Shown here piece by piece: positions 36,277 through 44,639 of a DNA stretch of 64,000 nt. The notes below the pieces were generated by a model, which worked only from the letters and a program-made list of their open reading frames with translations, was not told where the DNA came from and searched no databases. A program made the position numbers and the translations under genes. Origin of the DNA: SHVO01 sp964576515 (GTDB lineage: Bacteria > Pseudomonadota > Alphaproteobacteria > Rhodospirillales > Rhodospirillaceae); NCBI GenBank assembly GCA_964576515.1, contig CAZNUW010000001.1, positions 124,001-188,000 on the forward strand, read 5' to 3'. The number at the start of each line of letters is the position of its first letter. Position 1 is the first letter of the stretch.

Positions 36277-38346
36277 CTATCCCTCGATCTTCGAGAAATC
36301 GGCGATGCGGTTCATGACCGCGCCGATGCGCGACAGCAACTTGAGACGCGCGACGCGCTGGTCGGCGTTGTCGGTGTTGACCGTCACCTTGTCGAAGAAA
36401 GCGTCGACCGGCGCGCGGAGCTGGGCGAGCGCCGCCATGGCGGCGGCGAAATCCTCGCCGGCAAGCGCCTGCTCGGCCGCACGTGAGGTCGCCTCAAGCG
36501 CTTCGAGGAGCGACGCGGCTTCGGGCGCGCCGAGGTCGTCACCGGTCACGGCGCCGGAATGGGCCGTGTTGTCCTTCTTTTCCTCGATACGCGTGATGTT
36601 CGCCGCGCGGCGATAGGCGACGAGCAGATTGGCGCCGTCGTCGCTGGCCAGGAACGTGCCCAGCGCATCGACGCGGGCGATCAGGCGCACAAGGTCGTCT
36701 TCCGTGCCGAGCGCGAAGACGGCCGAGACATAGTCGTGCCGCACGCCCTTCTCGCGCAGATAGACCTTGAGGCGGTCGGCGAAGAAGTCGAGGACCTCGT
36801 CCGTCACGGCCTTCGTGTCGGCCTTAAGATTGGTGTAGGCGGCCAGCGCCTGGCCAAAGGCGTCGCGCAGCGAAAGACGCAGGTTATTTTCGAGGATGAT
36901 GCGGATCACGCCGAGCGCCGCGCGGCGCAGGGCGTAAGGATCCTTCGAGCCCGTGGGCTTTTCGTTGATGGCGAAAAAGCCAACGAGGCTGTCGAGCTTG
37001 TCCGCGAGCGAGATCACGATACTGAGCGGCTTGGTCGGGCAGGCATCCGTGGGGCCGAGCGGCGAATAATGTTCGGCGACGGCGTCGGCGACGTTCGCCT
37101 GTTCTTGGTCGTGCAGGGCGTAATAACGGCCCATGACGCCTTGCAGGTCCGGAAACTCGCCGACCATGCCGGTCGAAAGATCGGCCTTGCAGAGCAGCGC
37201 CGCGCGCTTCGCGGCGGCCTTATCTGCGCCCGGCACAGCGGCGGCGAGACCGCCCGCGAGTTTCACGAGACGCGTGACCTTGTCATGCACGGTGCCGAGT
37301 TGGGCCTGGAACACGCGCTCTTCCAGCTTCTCGACACGCGAAGCGAGGGTTTGCTTGCGGTCCTCGTCCCAGAAGAACTTGGCGTCCGACAGACGCGCGC
37401 GCAGGACCCGCTCGTTCCCGGCGACGATCGCCTTGCCTTTATCCTTCGTCACCATGTTGGAGATGACGCCAAAACGATTCGCAAAGGCGCCGTTCTTATC
37501 GGAGAGCGCAAAATATTTCTGATGCTTGCGCATGGCCGAGGTCATGACCTCGGCGGGCACGTCCATGAAGGCCGCGTCGATGGTGCCAAGCAACGGCACC
37601 GGCCACTCAACGAGACCGATAACTTCCTGTAAGAGCCCCGCGTCGGCGCGCACGGACAGCCCTTCCGCCGCGGCCGCCTTGTCGAGCCCGGTCTTGATCG
37701 CGGATTCGCGTTCGGACGGATCGACGATGACGTTGGCCTTCTTCAGCTTCGCGAGATAGTCGGCGGCGTTCTTCACTTTGATCGCGGCGGGCGCGAGGAA
37801 ACGATGGCCGACGGTCGTATCGCCGGCCGTAACGCCCGCGAACGCGACCGGCACGACCTTGCCGTCGAGCAGACAGATGATGCTGTGGAGCGGACGCACC
37901 CAGCGGATCGGATTGGTGGCCCAGCGCATGGACTTCGGCCACGGTATCTGCGCCAGCGCGGCTTCCACGATCTCCTTCACCACGACATCCGTCGCGCGAC
38001 CCTTCTTGGTGGCCACGGAGAAATAGAACTTGCCCTTCGGCAGCTCGCGCACTTCCGCCTGGTCGATGGACGTCAGACCGGCCGCCTTCATGAAACCGGC
38101 GAGCGCCTGTTCGGGCGCGCCGACCTGCGGGCCTTTGCGTTCCTCGGTCGTATCCGGCTGGGATTTCGGCAGCCCGTCTGCCACAAGGGTGAGACGGCGC
38201 GGACCGCCGAAGCTCTTCAACGTCTTCGCCTCAAGGCCTTGGGCCTTCAGGCTATCGCCGACAAGGCGGGCAAGATCCTCCGCGGCCCGCGCCTGCATGC
38301 GCGCCGGAATTTCCTCGGAGAAGATTTCGATCAGAAGTTCAGCCAT
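36277..38346 (-). CDS. glyS: Glycyl-tRNA synthetase beta subunit
   Basis: A 689-residue beta subunit of the tetrameric glycyl-tRNA synthetase, needed for tRNA recognition. MAELLIEIFSEEIPARMQ is the classical start; MRWATNPIRWVRPLHSI, PLLGTIDAAFMDVPAEV, GRYYALHDQEQANVADA and VISLADKLDSLVGFF are family segments; the C-terminal part is the anticodon-binding DALR-like region. The ATG at 38344-38346 begins 2 bp after the stop of the isomerase-like gene that separates it from glyQ. A REP-like element follows the stop. Confidence 0.95.
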   Translation of the reverse strand: MAELLIEIFSEEIPARMQARAAEDLARLVGDSLKAQGLEAKTLKSFGGPRRLTLVADGLPKSQPDTTEERKGPQVGAPEQALAGFMKAAGLTSIDQAEVRELPKGKFYFSVATKKGRATDVVVKEIVEAALAQIPWPKSMRWATNPIRWVRPLHSIICLLDGKVVPVAFAGVTAGDTTVGHRFLAPAAIKVKNAADYLAKLKKANVIVDPSERESAIKTGLDKAAAAEGLSVRADAGLLQEVIGLVEWPVPLLGTIDAAFMDVPAEVMTSAMRKHQKYFALSDKNGAFANRFGVISNMVTKDKGKAIVAGNERVLRARLSDAKFFWDEDRKQTLASRVEKLEERVFQAQLGTVHDKVTRLVKLAGGLAAAVPGADKAAAKRAALLCKADLSTGMVGEFPDLQGVMGRYYALHDQEQANVADAVAEHYSPLGPTDACPTKPLSIVISLADKLDSLVGFFAINEKPTGSKDPYALRRAALGVIRIILENNLRLSLRDAFGQALAAYTNLKADTKAVTDEVLDFFADRLKVYLREKGVRHDYVSAVFALGTEDDLVRLIARVDALGTFLASDDGANLLVAYRRAANITRIEEKKDNTAHSGAVTGDDLGAPEAASLLEALEATSRAAEQALAGEDFAAAMAALAQLRAPVDAFFDKVTVNTDNADQRVARLKLLSRIGAVMNRIADFSKIEG

Positions 38347-38348
38347 GG

Positions 38349-39191
38349 TCAAACATCCAGTGTCCGCAAAAAGCCGCTGCTGGCTTTCACGGCGTCGAAC
38401 GTGGCCGCGCCTTGCGGCTCCACTTCAACATAGTATCCGGTGATTCCGGCCTTGCCGGCGGCGCGGAACACCGCCCGCCAATCGACAGCCCCCGCGCCGA
38501 CCGCGACGGTTTCAATCCGCATGTCGGTGTTAGGCGTAAGGGTTTTGGGCACATCCTTCACGTGAAGCGAAGTAAAGCGCCCGGGATAGGTTGCGAGATA
38601 ACGCACAGGATCGGCGCCTGCGCTGACCGCCCAGCCGCAATCGAGCTGGAACTTCACCAGCGCAGGGTCGGTCAGGCGAATGATTTCGTCGAGCGCAACC
38701 ACGCCGTCGTAGGTGCGGAACTCAAGATTGTGATTGTGGAAAGCGACCTGAAGCCCGGCCTGCTTCGTCCGCGCCCCGACCTTGTTGAAAAAGTCCGCGT
38801 GCCACTTCCAGGTCTCGAGCGTGATCTTGTCCGATACGCGCGGCATCGCGACGACCATATCGAACAGGCCCAGTTCATCGGCGAAGGCGATTTCTTTCTC
38901 GAGCGCGGTCTCAAGCTGGTCGACGCCGTAATGGGCGCTGCGGCACCGCAAGCCCGCGTCCGCGAGCGACTTGCGTAAAACCGCGGGCGAGCGCCCGTTG
39001 AAACCGGCGAATTCGACTTCCTGATAGCCGGCGGCGGCGACGCGGGCGAGCGTGCCGTCGAAATCGCGCGCGAGATCGTCACCCACGGTATAGAGCTGAA
39101 GGCCGATGGGAAGGCCAAGCGGCGCCGCCTGCGCCGGGGCCACAGCCACGGCGAGCGCAACAGACAGGAGATGACGGCGCGTGAGGACCAA
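38349..39191 (-). CDS. Exported sugar phosphate isomerase/epimerase-like TIM barrel
   Basis: A 280-residue xylose-isomerase-like barrel (AP endonuclease 2 fold) with a Tat-type leader LTRRHLLSVALAVAVAPAQA. Metal-binding residues are recognisable in the YQEVEFAGFNG, AFHNHNLEF, LDCGWAVSAG and SLHVKDV strands and in the final YYVEVEP Glu. It starts with TTG at 39189-39191, supported by GGAG 7 nt upstream inside the glyQ end. It follows the glyQ stop by 3 bp and precedes glyS by 2 bp, so it is locked in the tRNA-synthetase operon. Similar proteins are annotated in sugar or inositol metabolism; substrate unknown. Confidence 0.88.
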   Translation of the reverse strand: MVLTRRHLLSVALAVAVAPAQAAPLGLPIGLQLYTVGDDLARDFDGTLARVAAAGYQEVEFAGFNGRSPAVLRKSLADAGLRCRSAHYGVDQLETALEKEIAFADELGLFDMVVAMPRVSDKITLETWKWHADFFNKVGARTKQAGLQVAFHNHNLEFRTYDGVVALDEIIRLTDPALVKFQLDCGWAVSAGADPVRYLATYPGRFTSLHVKDVPKTLTPNTDMRIETVAVGAGAVDWRAVFRAAGKAGITGYYVEVEPQGAATFDAVKASSGFLRTLDV

Positions 39192-39194
39192 GGA

Positions 39195-40328
39195 TCAGCT
39201 CCGCTTGAATCCGTTCTCGAGCCAGCTTTCGCAGCAGGCCTTCGCCAGTGCGCGCACGCGACCGATATAGGCGGCGCGTTCGGTGACGCTGATGACACCG
39301 CGCGCGTCCAGCAGGTTGAAGGTGTGCGAGGCCTTGATGCACTGGTCGTAGGCCGGCAGCGCCAGCTTCCGGTCGAGCAGCGCCTTGCACTCGTTCTCGC
39401 AGTCGGTGAAACGGCGGAACAGGATGTCGGTGTTCGCGCCGACGAAATTATGCTCGGAGTATTCGATCTCGGCGCGCTTGAAGACATCGCCGTAGCTGAC
39501 GCCGCGGTCGTTGAACTTCAGGTCATAGACGTTCTCGACGCCGTGCACATACATGGCCAAGCGCTCGAGGCCGTACGTGAGTTCGACGGCGACGGGATCG
39601 CACTCCAGCCCGCCCACCTGCTGGAAGTAGGTAAACTGGGTGATCTCCATCCCGTCGCACCACACTTCCCAGCCGAGGCCCCAGGCGCCCAGCGTCGGGC
39701 TTTCCCAGTCGTCCTCGACGAAACGGATGTCGTGCGCCATGACGTCGATGCCGATGGCTTCCAGGCTCTTGAGATAAAGCGCCTGCGGATCGGCGGGCGA
39801 GGGCTTCAAGATCACCTGGTACTGATAATAGTGCTGGAGGCGGTTCGGGTTCTCGCCGTAACGGCCGTCGGTCGGACGGCGCGACGGCTGCACATAGGCG
39901 GCGCTCCAGGGCTCGGGCCCGAGCGCGCGCAAGGTCGTCGCGGGATGGAAGGTGCCCGCGCCCATTTCCATATCGTAGGGCTGCAGGATGACACAGCCCT
40001 GCTCGGCCCAGAAATTCTGGAGCGCGAGGATGAGGCCCTGGAAGGTTTGCGTTTTGGCGGGCGCTTTCACCGCCGGCGCGGCGATGATCTTCGCGGGCTT
40101 CGCCGCTTTCGGCGCCACCTTTTTTAGAGGGGTCTTTTTCAGAGTGGCCTTTTTCGGCGCGGCTTTTTTCAGAGCCGGGCGTTTGACCGCGGTCTTCTTT
40201 GGCGCGGCTTTCGCGGGTTTTGCCTTCGGGCGCGCTTTTGCCTTTGTCTTAGGCGCGGTTCTAGCCTTCGCCTTGGCGGGCGGTTTGGCTTTGGTTTTTG
40301 GGCGTTTTTTGGCGGAAGCGCGGGCCAT
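39195..40328 (-). CDS. glyQ: Glycyl-tRNA synthetase alpha subunit with Lys/Ala/Pro-rich N-terminal tail
   Basis: A 377-residue protein. From about residue 94 it is a normal class II catalytic alpha subunit: TFQGLILALQNFWAEQGC, QPYDMEMGAGTFHP, YVQPSRRPTDGRYGENPNR, ITQFTYFQQVGG and ELTYGLERLAMY. Residues 1-93 are a tail of KA, KP and AAPKK units with 28 lysines in the first 90 residues, like histone H1 or AlgP. The frame is open and compositionally uniform, so it is probably translated, though an internal GTG near residue 87 could give a core-only form. The ATG at 40326-40328 has GGATGAG upstream; a second ATG lies at 40337. The tail may bind nucleic acid. Confidence 0.93.
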   Translation of the reverse strand: MARASAKKRPKTKAKPPAKAKARTAPKTKAKARPKAKPAKAAPKKTAVKRPALKKAAPKKATLKKTPLKKVAPKAAKPAKIIAAPAVKAPAKTQTFQGLILALQNFWAEQGCVILQPYDMEMGAGTFHPATTLRALGPEPWSAAYVQPSRRPTDGRYGENPNRLQHYYQYQVILKPSPADPQALYLKSLEAIGIDVMAHDIRFVEDDWESPTLGAWGLGWEVWCDGMEITQFTYFQQVGGLECDPVAVELTYGLERLAMYVHGVENVYDLKFNDRGVSYGDVFKRAEIEYSEHNFVGANTDILFRRFTDCENECKALLDRKLALPAYDQCIKASHTFNLLDARGVISVTERAAYIGRVRALAKACCESWLENGFKRS

Positions 40329-40401
40329 ATGTCTCATCCACTATAAGAAGCCGGGGAAGCTAGCGACCGGCCGCGCGGGAATCAACAGAAGCGTTGAAGA
40401 A

Positions 40402-40644
40402 TCAGGCCTTCTCGCACGAGCAAACCGTACCGGACGCGACATATGCGCCACATTTGCGGCACGGGACGAGATCCTGGACGACCGGCGGCCCCGACCGGCC
40501 CGGAGACGCCTTCCCCGCCCCGCCCGCGCCGGCCATGCGCACGGCGGCCCGGGTCATGTCGTTCAAACGCCAGCGGTACTTGAACCCCAGGTAAACGACC
40601 CCGATGACGGCGAGGGTAAAAAGGATTTTGAGAATGGAGATCAT
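40402..40644 (-). CDS. Small membrane protein with C-terminal CxxC/CxC motif
   Basis: An 80-residue protein with one N-terminal transmembrane helix (SILKILFTLAVIGVVYLGF), a short basic linker and a C-terminal PCRKCGAYVASGTVCSCEK that could form a zinc ribbon. The helix plus zinc-ribbon pattern is that of small conserved proteins next to sppA in relatives. It follows the SppA-like gene by 6 bp and precedes glyQ on the same strand. Function unknown. Confidence 0.8.
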   Translation of the reverse strand: MISILKILFTLAVIGVVYLGFKYRWRLNDMTRAAVRMAGAGGAGKASPGRSGPPVVQDLVPCRKCGAYVASGTVCSCEKA

Positions 40645-40650
40645 GCGCGC

Positions 40651-41532
40651 CTACAGCCCAAAGCGCGCCCAATGCGCGCGCTCCTCCACCGCCGAGATCA
40701 GTTCCGACGCCCAGCCCATCCGCGCCTCGGCGGCGGCGGGGGCCTGGAAACCGACACGGCCCAGGCGGCGCTCGAGCCAGCTCATGGGACGCTCGATCGT
40801 GAGGAAGCGCACGTCAGGACCATATTTGCGGCGCATGATCGTGCGCATATCGCCGAGACCGTCGATCAGCCCCAATTCAAGCGCGCGTTCGCCGGTCCAG
40901 ATGTCGCCGTTGAACACCTCGTCGTTGGACGCCACCAGGGCGTCGCCGCGACGCTGGCGCACGAAGGTGACGAACTGCTTGTGGATGTCCTTCTGGATCG
41001 CGTCCAGGCGCGCGATATCGTCGGAGCTCTCGGGCTTGAACGGGTCGAGGAAGCTTTTGTGGGCGCCTTGCGCATGCACACGGCGCTCGACCCCCATCTT
41101 CGCGATGAGATCCTGGAACCCGAAGCCGGCCGAGATGACGCCGATGGAGCCGACGACGGACATCGCGTCGGCGTAGATCTCGTCCGCCGCGAGGGTCAGC
41201 CAGTATCCGCCGGAGGCCGCGATATCCTCGGCGAAGGCGAACACCGGGATTTTGTTGTCCTTCGAGAGTTGACGGATGCGCGTGGCGATCTGCGCGGACT
41301 GGACCGGTGAGCCGCCGGGCGAGTTCACCTGCAGGCACACCGCGCGCACATGTTTGGAGAAAGCCTTCTTGAGGGTCTGTTCAAGGGTCGCGAGGCTGAG
41401 GCCGCGCCGCCCCATGCCCACGGCGCCGATGACGCCTTGCAGGCGGACGACCGCGACGGTCGGGGTGGGCAGCCGCGCCCGGACCACGCCATGGTCGGCC
41501 AGAAAATCGTTGATGCGTTCCAGTACTTCCAT
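40651..41532 (-). CDS. S49-family serine peptidase (SppA/SohB-like)
   Basis: A 293-residue signal-peptide-peptidase-like protease with a Ser/Lys dyad: Ser107 in DIAASGGYW and Lys159 in GAHKSFLDPF. VNSPGGSPVQS forms the oxyanion loop and SVVGSIGVISAGF is typical of the fold. Unlike E. coli SppA (double length) it is a single-domain form and has no N-terminal membrane anchor. It would act in membrane-protein or leader-peptide turnover as an oligomer. It starts with ATG at 41530-41532. Confidence 0.9.
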   Translation of the reverse strand: MEVLERINDFLADHGVVRARLPTPTVAVVRLQGVIGAVGMGRRGLSLATLEQTLKKAFSKHVRAVCLQVNSPGGSPVQSAQIATRIRQLSKDNKIPVFAFAEDIAASGGYWLTLAADEIYADAMSVVGSIGVISAGFGFQDLIAKMGVERRVHAQGAHKSFLDPFKPESSDDIARLDAIQKDIHKQFVTFVRQRRGDALVASNDEVFNGDIWTGERALELGLIDGLGDMRTIMRRKYGPDVRFLTIERPMSWLERRLGRVGFQAPAAAEARMGWASELISAVEERAHWARFGL

Positions 41533-41613
41533 GGCGTCAGCTTAGCACATTGAAATGGCTGGGAAATGCCCGGAGAGCGGCCGAAAATCGCGGCCGGCGG
41601 CGCGAAAGCGGCC

Positions 41614-41655
41614 CCACTTATATCTAGCCGCTTATATCTACCCGCTTATATCTAT
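41614..41655. repeat. 14-bp tandem repeat, three copies
   Basis: CCACTTATATCTAG, CCGCTTATATCTAC and CCGCTTATATCTAT lie head to tail at 41614-41627, 41628-41641 and 41642-41655. The last copy contributes the stop codon of the adjacent methyltransferase gene. It is an AT-rich island between convergent-free same-strand genes. Confidence 0.9.
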
Positions 41656-42389
41656 AAGAGCGCCGCCGCGGTCCGTAACACGGCCTCGGCCGCCGGGGTG
41701 AAGGCCCCGCTGTCCTCATGCAGGACGAGCCCCGGGAGAAGTGTGTCGGGCGAGCGGCGGTCCTTGCCGGCGTCGACGATCACGCGCCGCGCCGCCTGGC
41801 CGGCCTTGGGGTAGATGGGACGGATGCGGATATCGCCCGCGCGCCCCGCGAGCACCGCGAGGATGTCGGAGAGCCGGTCCGCCCGGTGGATCATCACCAG
41901 CCGCCCCTTGGGTTTCAGCGCCGCGAGACAAAAGCGCGTCCAGGCCGCGAGGCCGACGTCGCCTTCCATGTGCGCCCGCGCGAGGGCGGGGTCGGGCGGC
42001 GGCGTGCCGTCGGCGACGAAAGGGGGATTGGTCATCACGATGTCGAACGGCCCCTGCCCGGCATTGGCGATGTTGCCGGTGACGATCTCAGCCGCGCCTT
42101 GCAAGCTGTTGAGGGCGACGCCCGTCCGGGCGTAGTCGGCCATCTTCGCCTGAAGTTCGACGCCGGTCAGGCGCAAGCCGGGAACGCGCGCGGCAAGACA
42201 GAACATCGCGCCGCCGGTGCCGCACCCGGCGTCGAGCACGTGCTGACCGGCTTTCGCGGGAACGGACGCGGCGAGCAAAACAGGGTCGACCGCGACGCGA
42301 TAGCCGCTCACGGGCTGGCGAATAACGACACGTCCATCAAGAAGGCGGTCGTCGGTATAGGGAAGAGGCGCGGGATCGGGGGAAGCCAT
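41652..42389 (-). CDS. TrmN6-like N6-adenine methyltransferase
   Basis: A 245-residue class I methyltransferase. The SAM site is VLDAGCGTGGAMFCLA with GVELQ for the ribose, and the catalytic motif is MTNPPF (NPPF for N6-adenine or related exocyclic nitrogen methylation). The N-terminal LDGRVVIRQPVSGYRVAVDPVLLAA is typical of the TrmN6/YfiC family that methylates A37 of tRNA1(Val). Some family members are broader, so the target is inferred. The ATG at 42387-42389 is chosen over a longer frame lacking family similarity. The stop lies within the 14-bp repeat. Confidence 0.85.
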   Translation of the reverse strand: MASPDPAPLPYTDDRLLDGRVVIRQPVSGYRVAVDPVLLAASVPAKAGQHVLDAGCGTGGAMFCLAARVPGLRLTGVELQAKMADYARTGVALNSLQGAAEIVTGNIANAGQGPFDIVMTNPPFVADGTPPPDPALARAHMEGDVGLAAWTRFCLAALKPKGRLVMIHRADRLSDILAVLAGRAGDIRIRPIYPKAGQAARRVIVDAGKDRRSPDTLLPGLVLHEDSGAFTPAAEAVLRTAAALL

Positions 42390-42435
42390 AGGCCGCCAGG
42401 ATAACGCAAGGCGATGGGAATCGCGATTGCCGCCG

Positions 42436-43140
42436 TCAGGCCCGCTTGCGCGCGGATTTCTTGCGGCGCGGCGCTTTGGGGGAAGAAGCCTTGCGGGCCG
42501 AAGCGCGAATGGGTTTACCGCTCCACGCGTCCAGGAGCACCTCGCCTGCACGCCGGGCTTTCAGGGCCGCGTCGGTCTGCCCCGCGCGGGCGCGCATGAT
42601 GGAGCCTTCCATCAGCATCATCCAGGCGACGGCCAAGCCTTGCGGATCGGGCAACTTGGCCGCGCGGGCGAGTTGGGCGACGAAATTCTGAATCTGGGCG
42701 AGTTTCTGCGCGGTGGCCTTATGCACCGGCGAACCGATGTCGGATTCGCAGATGATGCGCAGAAACGGACACCCCTGGAAGCCGTCGTCCTTAAACCACG
42801 CGTGGAAAAGATCGAAAATGGCGAGCAGCCGTTCGCGCGGGGCAGACGCGCGCGCCGTGACGCCCGCCTTCAACCAACCGACGGTCCAGCGTTTGGCCCG
42901 CAGGTCAAGGAAGGCCAAGACCAGGTTCTCTTTCGCGTGGAAGTGGTGATACAGCGTCATCTTGGCGACGCCGGAGTGGGCACTGATGGTATCCACGCCC
43001 ACGGCGGACGCACCCTGCGCGGAAAAGAGGTCGTAGGCGGCTTCGAGAATCTTCTGGCGCGTGCGCGCGCGGCGTCCCGAAAGCAAAGTGTCGTCCGAAT
43101 CTTTCAAACGTCGTTCCTGGCCCAATAAAGCCGCCGTCAC
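42436..43140 (-). CDS. TetR-family regulator with Lys/Arg-rich C-terminal tail
   Basis: A 234-residue TetR/AcrR regulator. The N-terminal HTH is RQKILEAAYDLFSAQG, then VDTISAHSGVAKMTLYHHF. The ligand domain (about 85-205) has CPFLRIICE and AWMMLMEGS, similar to AcrR-like repressors. The last 27 residues are basic (ASARKASSPKAPRRKKSARK). The start is GTG at 43138-43140; no better start lies nearby. A 21-bp inverted repeat and an FNR-like box lie about 80 bp upstream. No obvious target gene is adjacent, so it probably acts on its own promoter and elsewhere. Confidence 0.88.
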   Translation of the reverse strand: MTAALLGQERRLKDSDDTLLSGRRARTRQKILEAAYDLFSAQGASAVGVDTISAHSGVAKMTLYHHFHAKENLVLAFLDLRAKRWTVGWLKAGVTARASAPRERLLAIFDLFHAWFKDDGFQGCPFLRIICESDIGSPVHKATAQKLAQIQNFVAQLARAAKLPDPQGLAVAWMMLMEGSIMRARAGQTDAALKARRAGEVLLDAWSGKPIRASARKASSPKAPRRKKSARKRA

Positions 43141-43213
43141 GTCCGACGCCGCTTCTTAGGACGTGTTTACCGATGATAGGACGCACCTTACAACTCCCTC
43201 CCCCCCTGCATTT

Positions 43214-43227
43214 TTGACGTGAATCAA
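43214..43227. promoter_or_regulatory. FNR/FixK-type box
   Basis: TTGACGTGAATCAA fits the TTGA[T/C]-N4-[A/G]TCAA anaerobox of FnrL/FixK regulators. It overlaps the inverted repeat that starts at 43221. Confidence 0.45.
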
Positions 43228-43241
43228 ATTCCGCTTGATTC
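43221..43241. promoter_or_regulatory. 21-bp inverted repeat, candidate TetR operator
   Basis: GAATCAA, 7-bp spacer ATTCCGC, TTGATTC: perfect 7-bp arms about 80 bp upstream of the TetR start. Size and position suit a TetR operator. Confidence 0.45.
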
Positions 43242-43490
43242 TTGGGTACGGTTTTGGGCCGCAACGACTCCGGCCTCCCCAAGCCGGTCGACGGCGCGAC
43301 GGACTTTATACAGGTCGGTATAGGTTTACCAGTTTTGAGTGCGGCTTTGCCGTTTGCGCGCGCAAGGATCGCGGCGACGCGGAGGTTTTTGGGCCGCCTC
43401 GCGTTATGCGGCTGCGCGCGGCAGGAAACCTCGCCCGGCGAAGATGCGTTACGCCTGACACAAACGCTTCGCATAACCCCGGAGGAACGC

Positions 43491-43730
43491 ATGCGTATCC
43501 CCTCTCTGCTGACCGCGGTCCCGCTCGTCCTCGTTGTGCTCGGCACCGCGGCCTGTACGCGCGTCAAGAACGAGATCGATATGCCCGGCACAATCGCTTT
43601 CGATTGCAAGCGCGGACTGGACGCCGATTGCGATGCGCAGGCTTACGCGGCGTGCCCGAACGGTTACGAGAACGCCGCACGCATCACCGCCGATGCGCGC
43701 ATGCAAACACGGGTCATCCGCTGCAAATGA
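43491..43730 (+). CDS. Small putative lipoprotein, Cys-rich
   Basis: A 79-residue exported protein: MRIPSLL plus hydrophobic core and the lipobox GTAAC (Cys22). The mature part has four more cysteines (FDCKRG, ADCDAQ, AACPNG, IRCK), which could form two disulfides. GGAGGA precedes the ATG at 43491. Not recognised as a named family. It stands alone on the plus strand between the TetR gene and a cluster of minus-strand small genes. Confidence 0.75.
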   Translation: MRIPSLLTAVPLVLVVLGTAACTRVKNEIDMPGTIAFDCKRGLDADCDAQAYAACPNGYENAARITADARMQTRVIRCK

Positions 43731-43768
43731 AAACGCATTAAAACACGCCGTCCGGTCAAGAACGCCGG

Positions 43769-43960
43769 TCAGGAGCGGTTGTGCGTGCGGATTTTGCTTT
43801 CGCGAGGAGATTGACGCGCGAGCGCATCGGCGGGCTGGATGCTCACGGTCGCGGCCGGAGCCTCGTCTTCGGCGGCCCGCGTCACGGCGGCATCGAGCGC
43901 CGCGCCGCACGCGGCTTCAATCGCCTTCGCATTCATGACAAAGACTTTTTTCTTGGCCAC
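43769..43960 (-). CDS. Small hypothetical protein
   Basis: A possible 63-residue protein starting with GTG at 43958-43960 (MAKKKVFVMNAKAIEAACG), Ala-rich, with a basic C-terminus. It follows the next small gene by 23 bp on the same strand. No family recognised. Called only on the open frame, the start motif MAKKKVFV and gene spacing. Confidence 0.45.
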   Translation of the reverse strand: MAKKKVFVMNAKAIEAACGAALDAAVTRAAEDEAPAATVSIQPADALARQSPRESKIRTHNRS

Positions 43961-43983
43961 GCGTCACCCGCCGCGCACACCGT

Positions 43984-44196
43984 TCAACTGACCAACAGCT
44001 CAAGGCATTTTTTGCGCTGTAGCGCCGCGCGCTTGCGCATGAGGACGAGATCGGCGCCCTGCCAAATCTCGATGGCGGCCTCGCTCCGCAGGAATTTTGC
44101 CGCCGTCACGGCCGCATCTTCGGGCGTCGCCGCGTCAATCGGCGGCAGCGTGACGCGCCGATTCTTTCCGTAGACCAAAAAACAACGATAAACCAC
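43984..44196 (-). CDS. Small hypothetical protein
   Basis: A 70-residue protein with a GTG start at 44194-44196 and AGG six nt upstream. MVYRCFLVYGKNRRVTLPPI followed by an Ala-rich helix and IEIWQGADLVLMRK resembles small alphaproteobacterial proteins with a YRC-start and a VEVWDG-type strand. No function can be given. It lies 77 bp downstream of the DUF1330 gene. Confidence 0.6.
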   Translation of the reverse strand: MVYRCFLVYGKNRRVTLPPIDAATPEDAAVTAAKFLRSEAAIEIWQGADLVLMRKRAALQRKKCLELLVS

Positions 44197-44273
44197 ACAG
44201 CACCTCGTGTTGTCGCGGGAAGGTAAACGTGCCCCCGCTACAAAAGTTGCGATGCGCGACCGTTCAGTCCTGT

Positions 44274-44591
44274 TCAGATTTTTGGATCCGGATTGGTTGT
44301 ATTGCCGCGGCCTTCCTGGACAATAAGGCGACCGACGGCGGCCGCGCGCCGGAACACGGCCGCCTCCTGATAGGCGGGATCGTTGAAGAACGCCTCGACA
44401 TCGGCCTGCGACGGAAACTCGACGATCACCATGCGATCCGTGAACGGCGGTCCTTCGAGGGCGGTGACGGCGTCGCCGCGCGTGAGAAACTTGCCTCCGA
44501 ACCGCGCGACAAGCGCCGGCGTGAGGGCGGTATATTTTTTGTAGGTCTCCGGATCGTGGATCGCGACGGTGGCAATGAGATAGGCAGGCAT
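44274..44591 (-). CDS. DUF1330 domain protein
   Basis: A 105-residue ferredoxin-like-fold protein. MPAYLIATVAIHDPETYKKY, LVARFGGKFLTRGDAV and DRMVIVEFPSQADVEAFFNDPAYQEA are the standard DUF1330 segments. Function of the family is not established. The ATG at 44589-44591 follows the ABC ATPase gene by 48 bp, so it may be a distal member of the exporter operon. Confidence 0.88.
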   Translation of the reverse strand: MPAYLIATVAIHDPETYKKYTALTPALVARFGGKFLTRGDAVTALEGPPFTDRMVIVEFPSQADVEAFFNDPAYQEAAVFRRAAAVGRLIVQEGRGNTTNPDPKI

Positions 44592-44639
44592 CCGGTTCTC
44601 CCCGATGTGAACGCGGGCACGTTAGCACCGTTGAGGCGC

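Larger units (their letters stand above)
43141..43490. other. Intergenic region between TetR gene and lipoprotein gene
   Basis: 350 bp divergent spacer containing the FNR-like box and inverted repeat below, and a second small inverted repeat (GGTATAGGTTTACC) near 43317-43330. No gene is seen. Confidence 0.45.
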
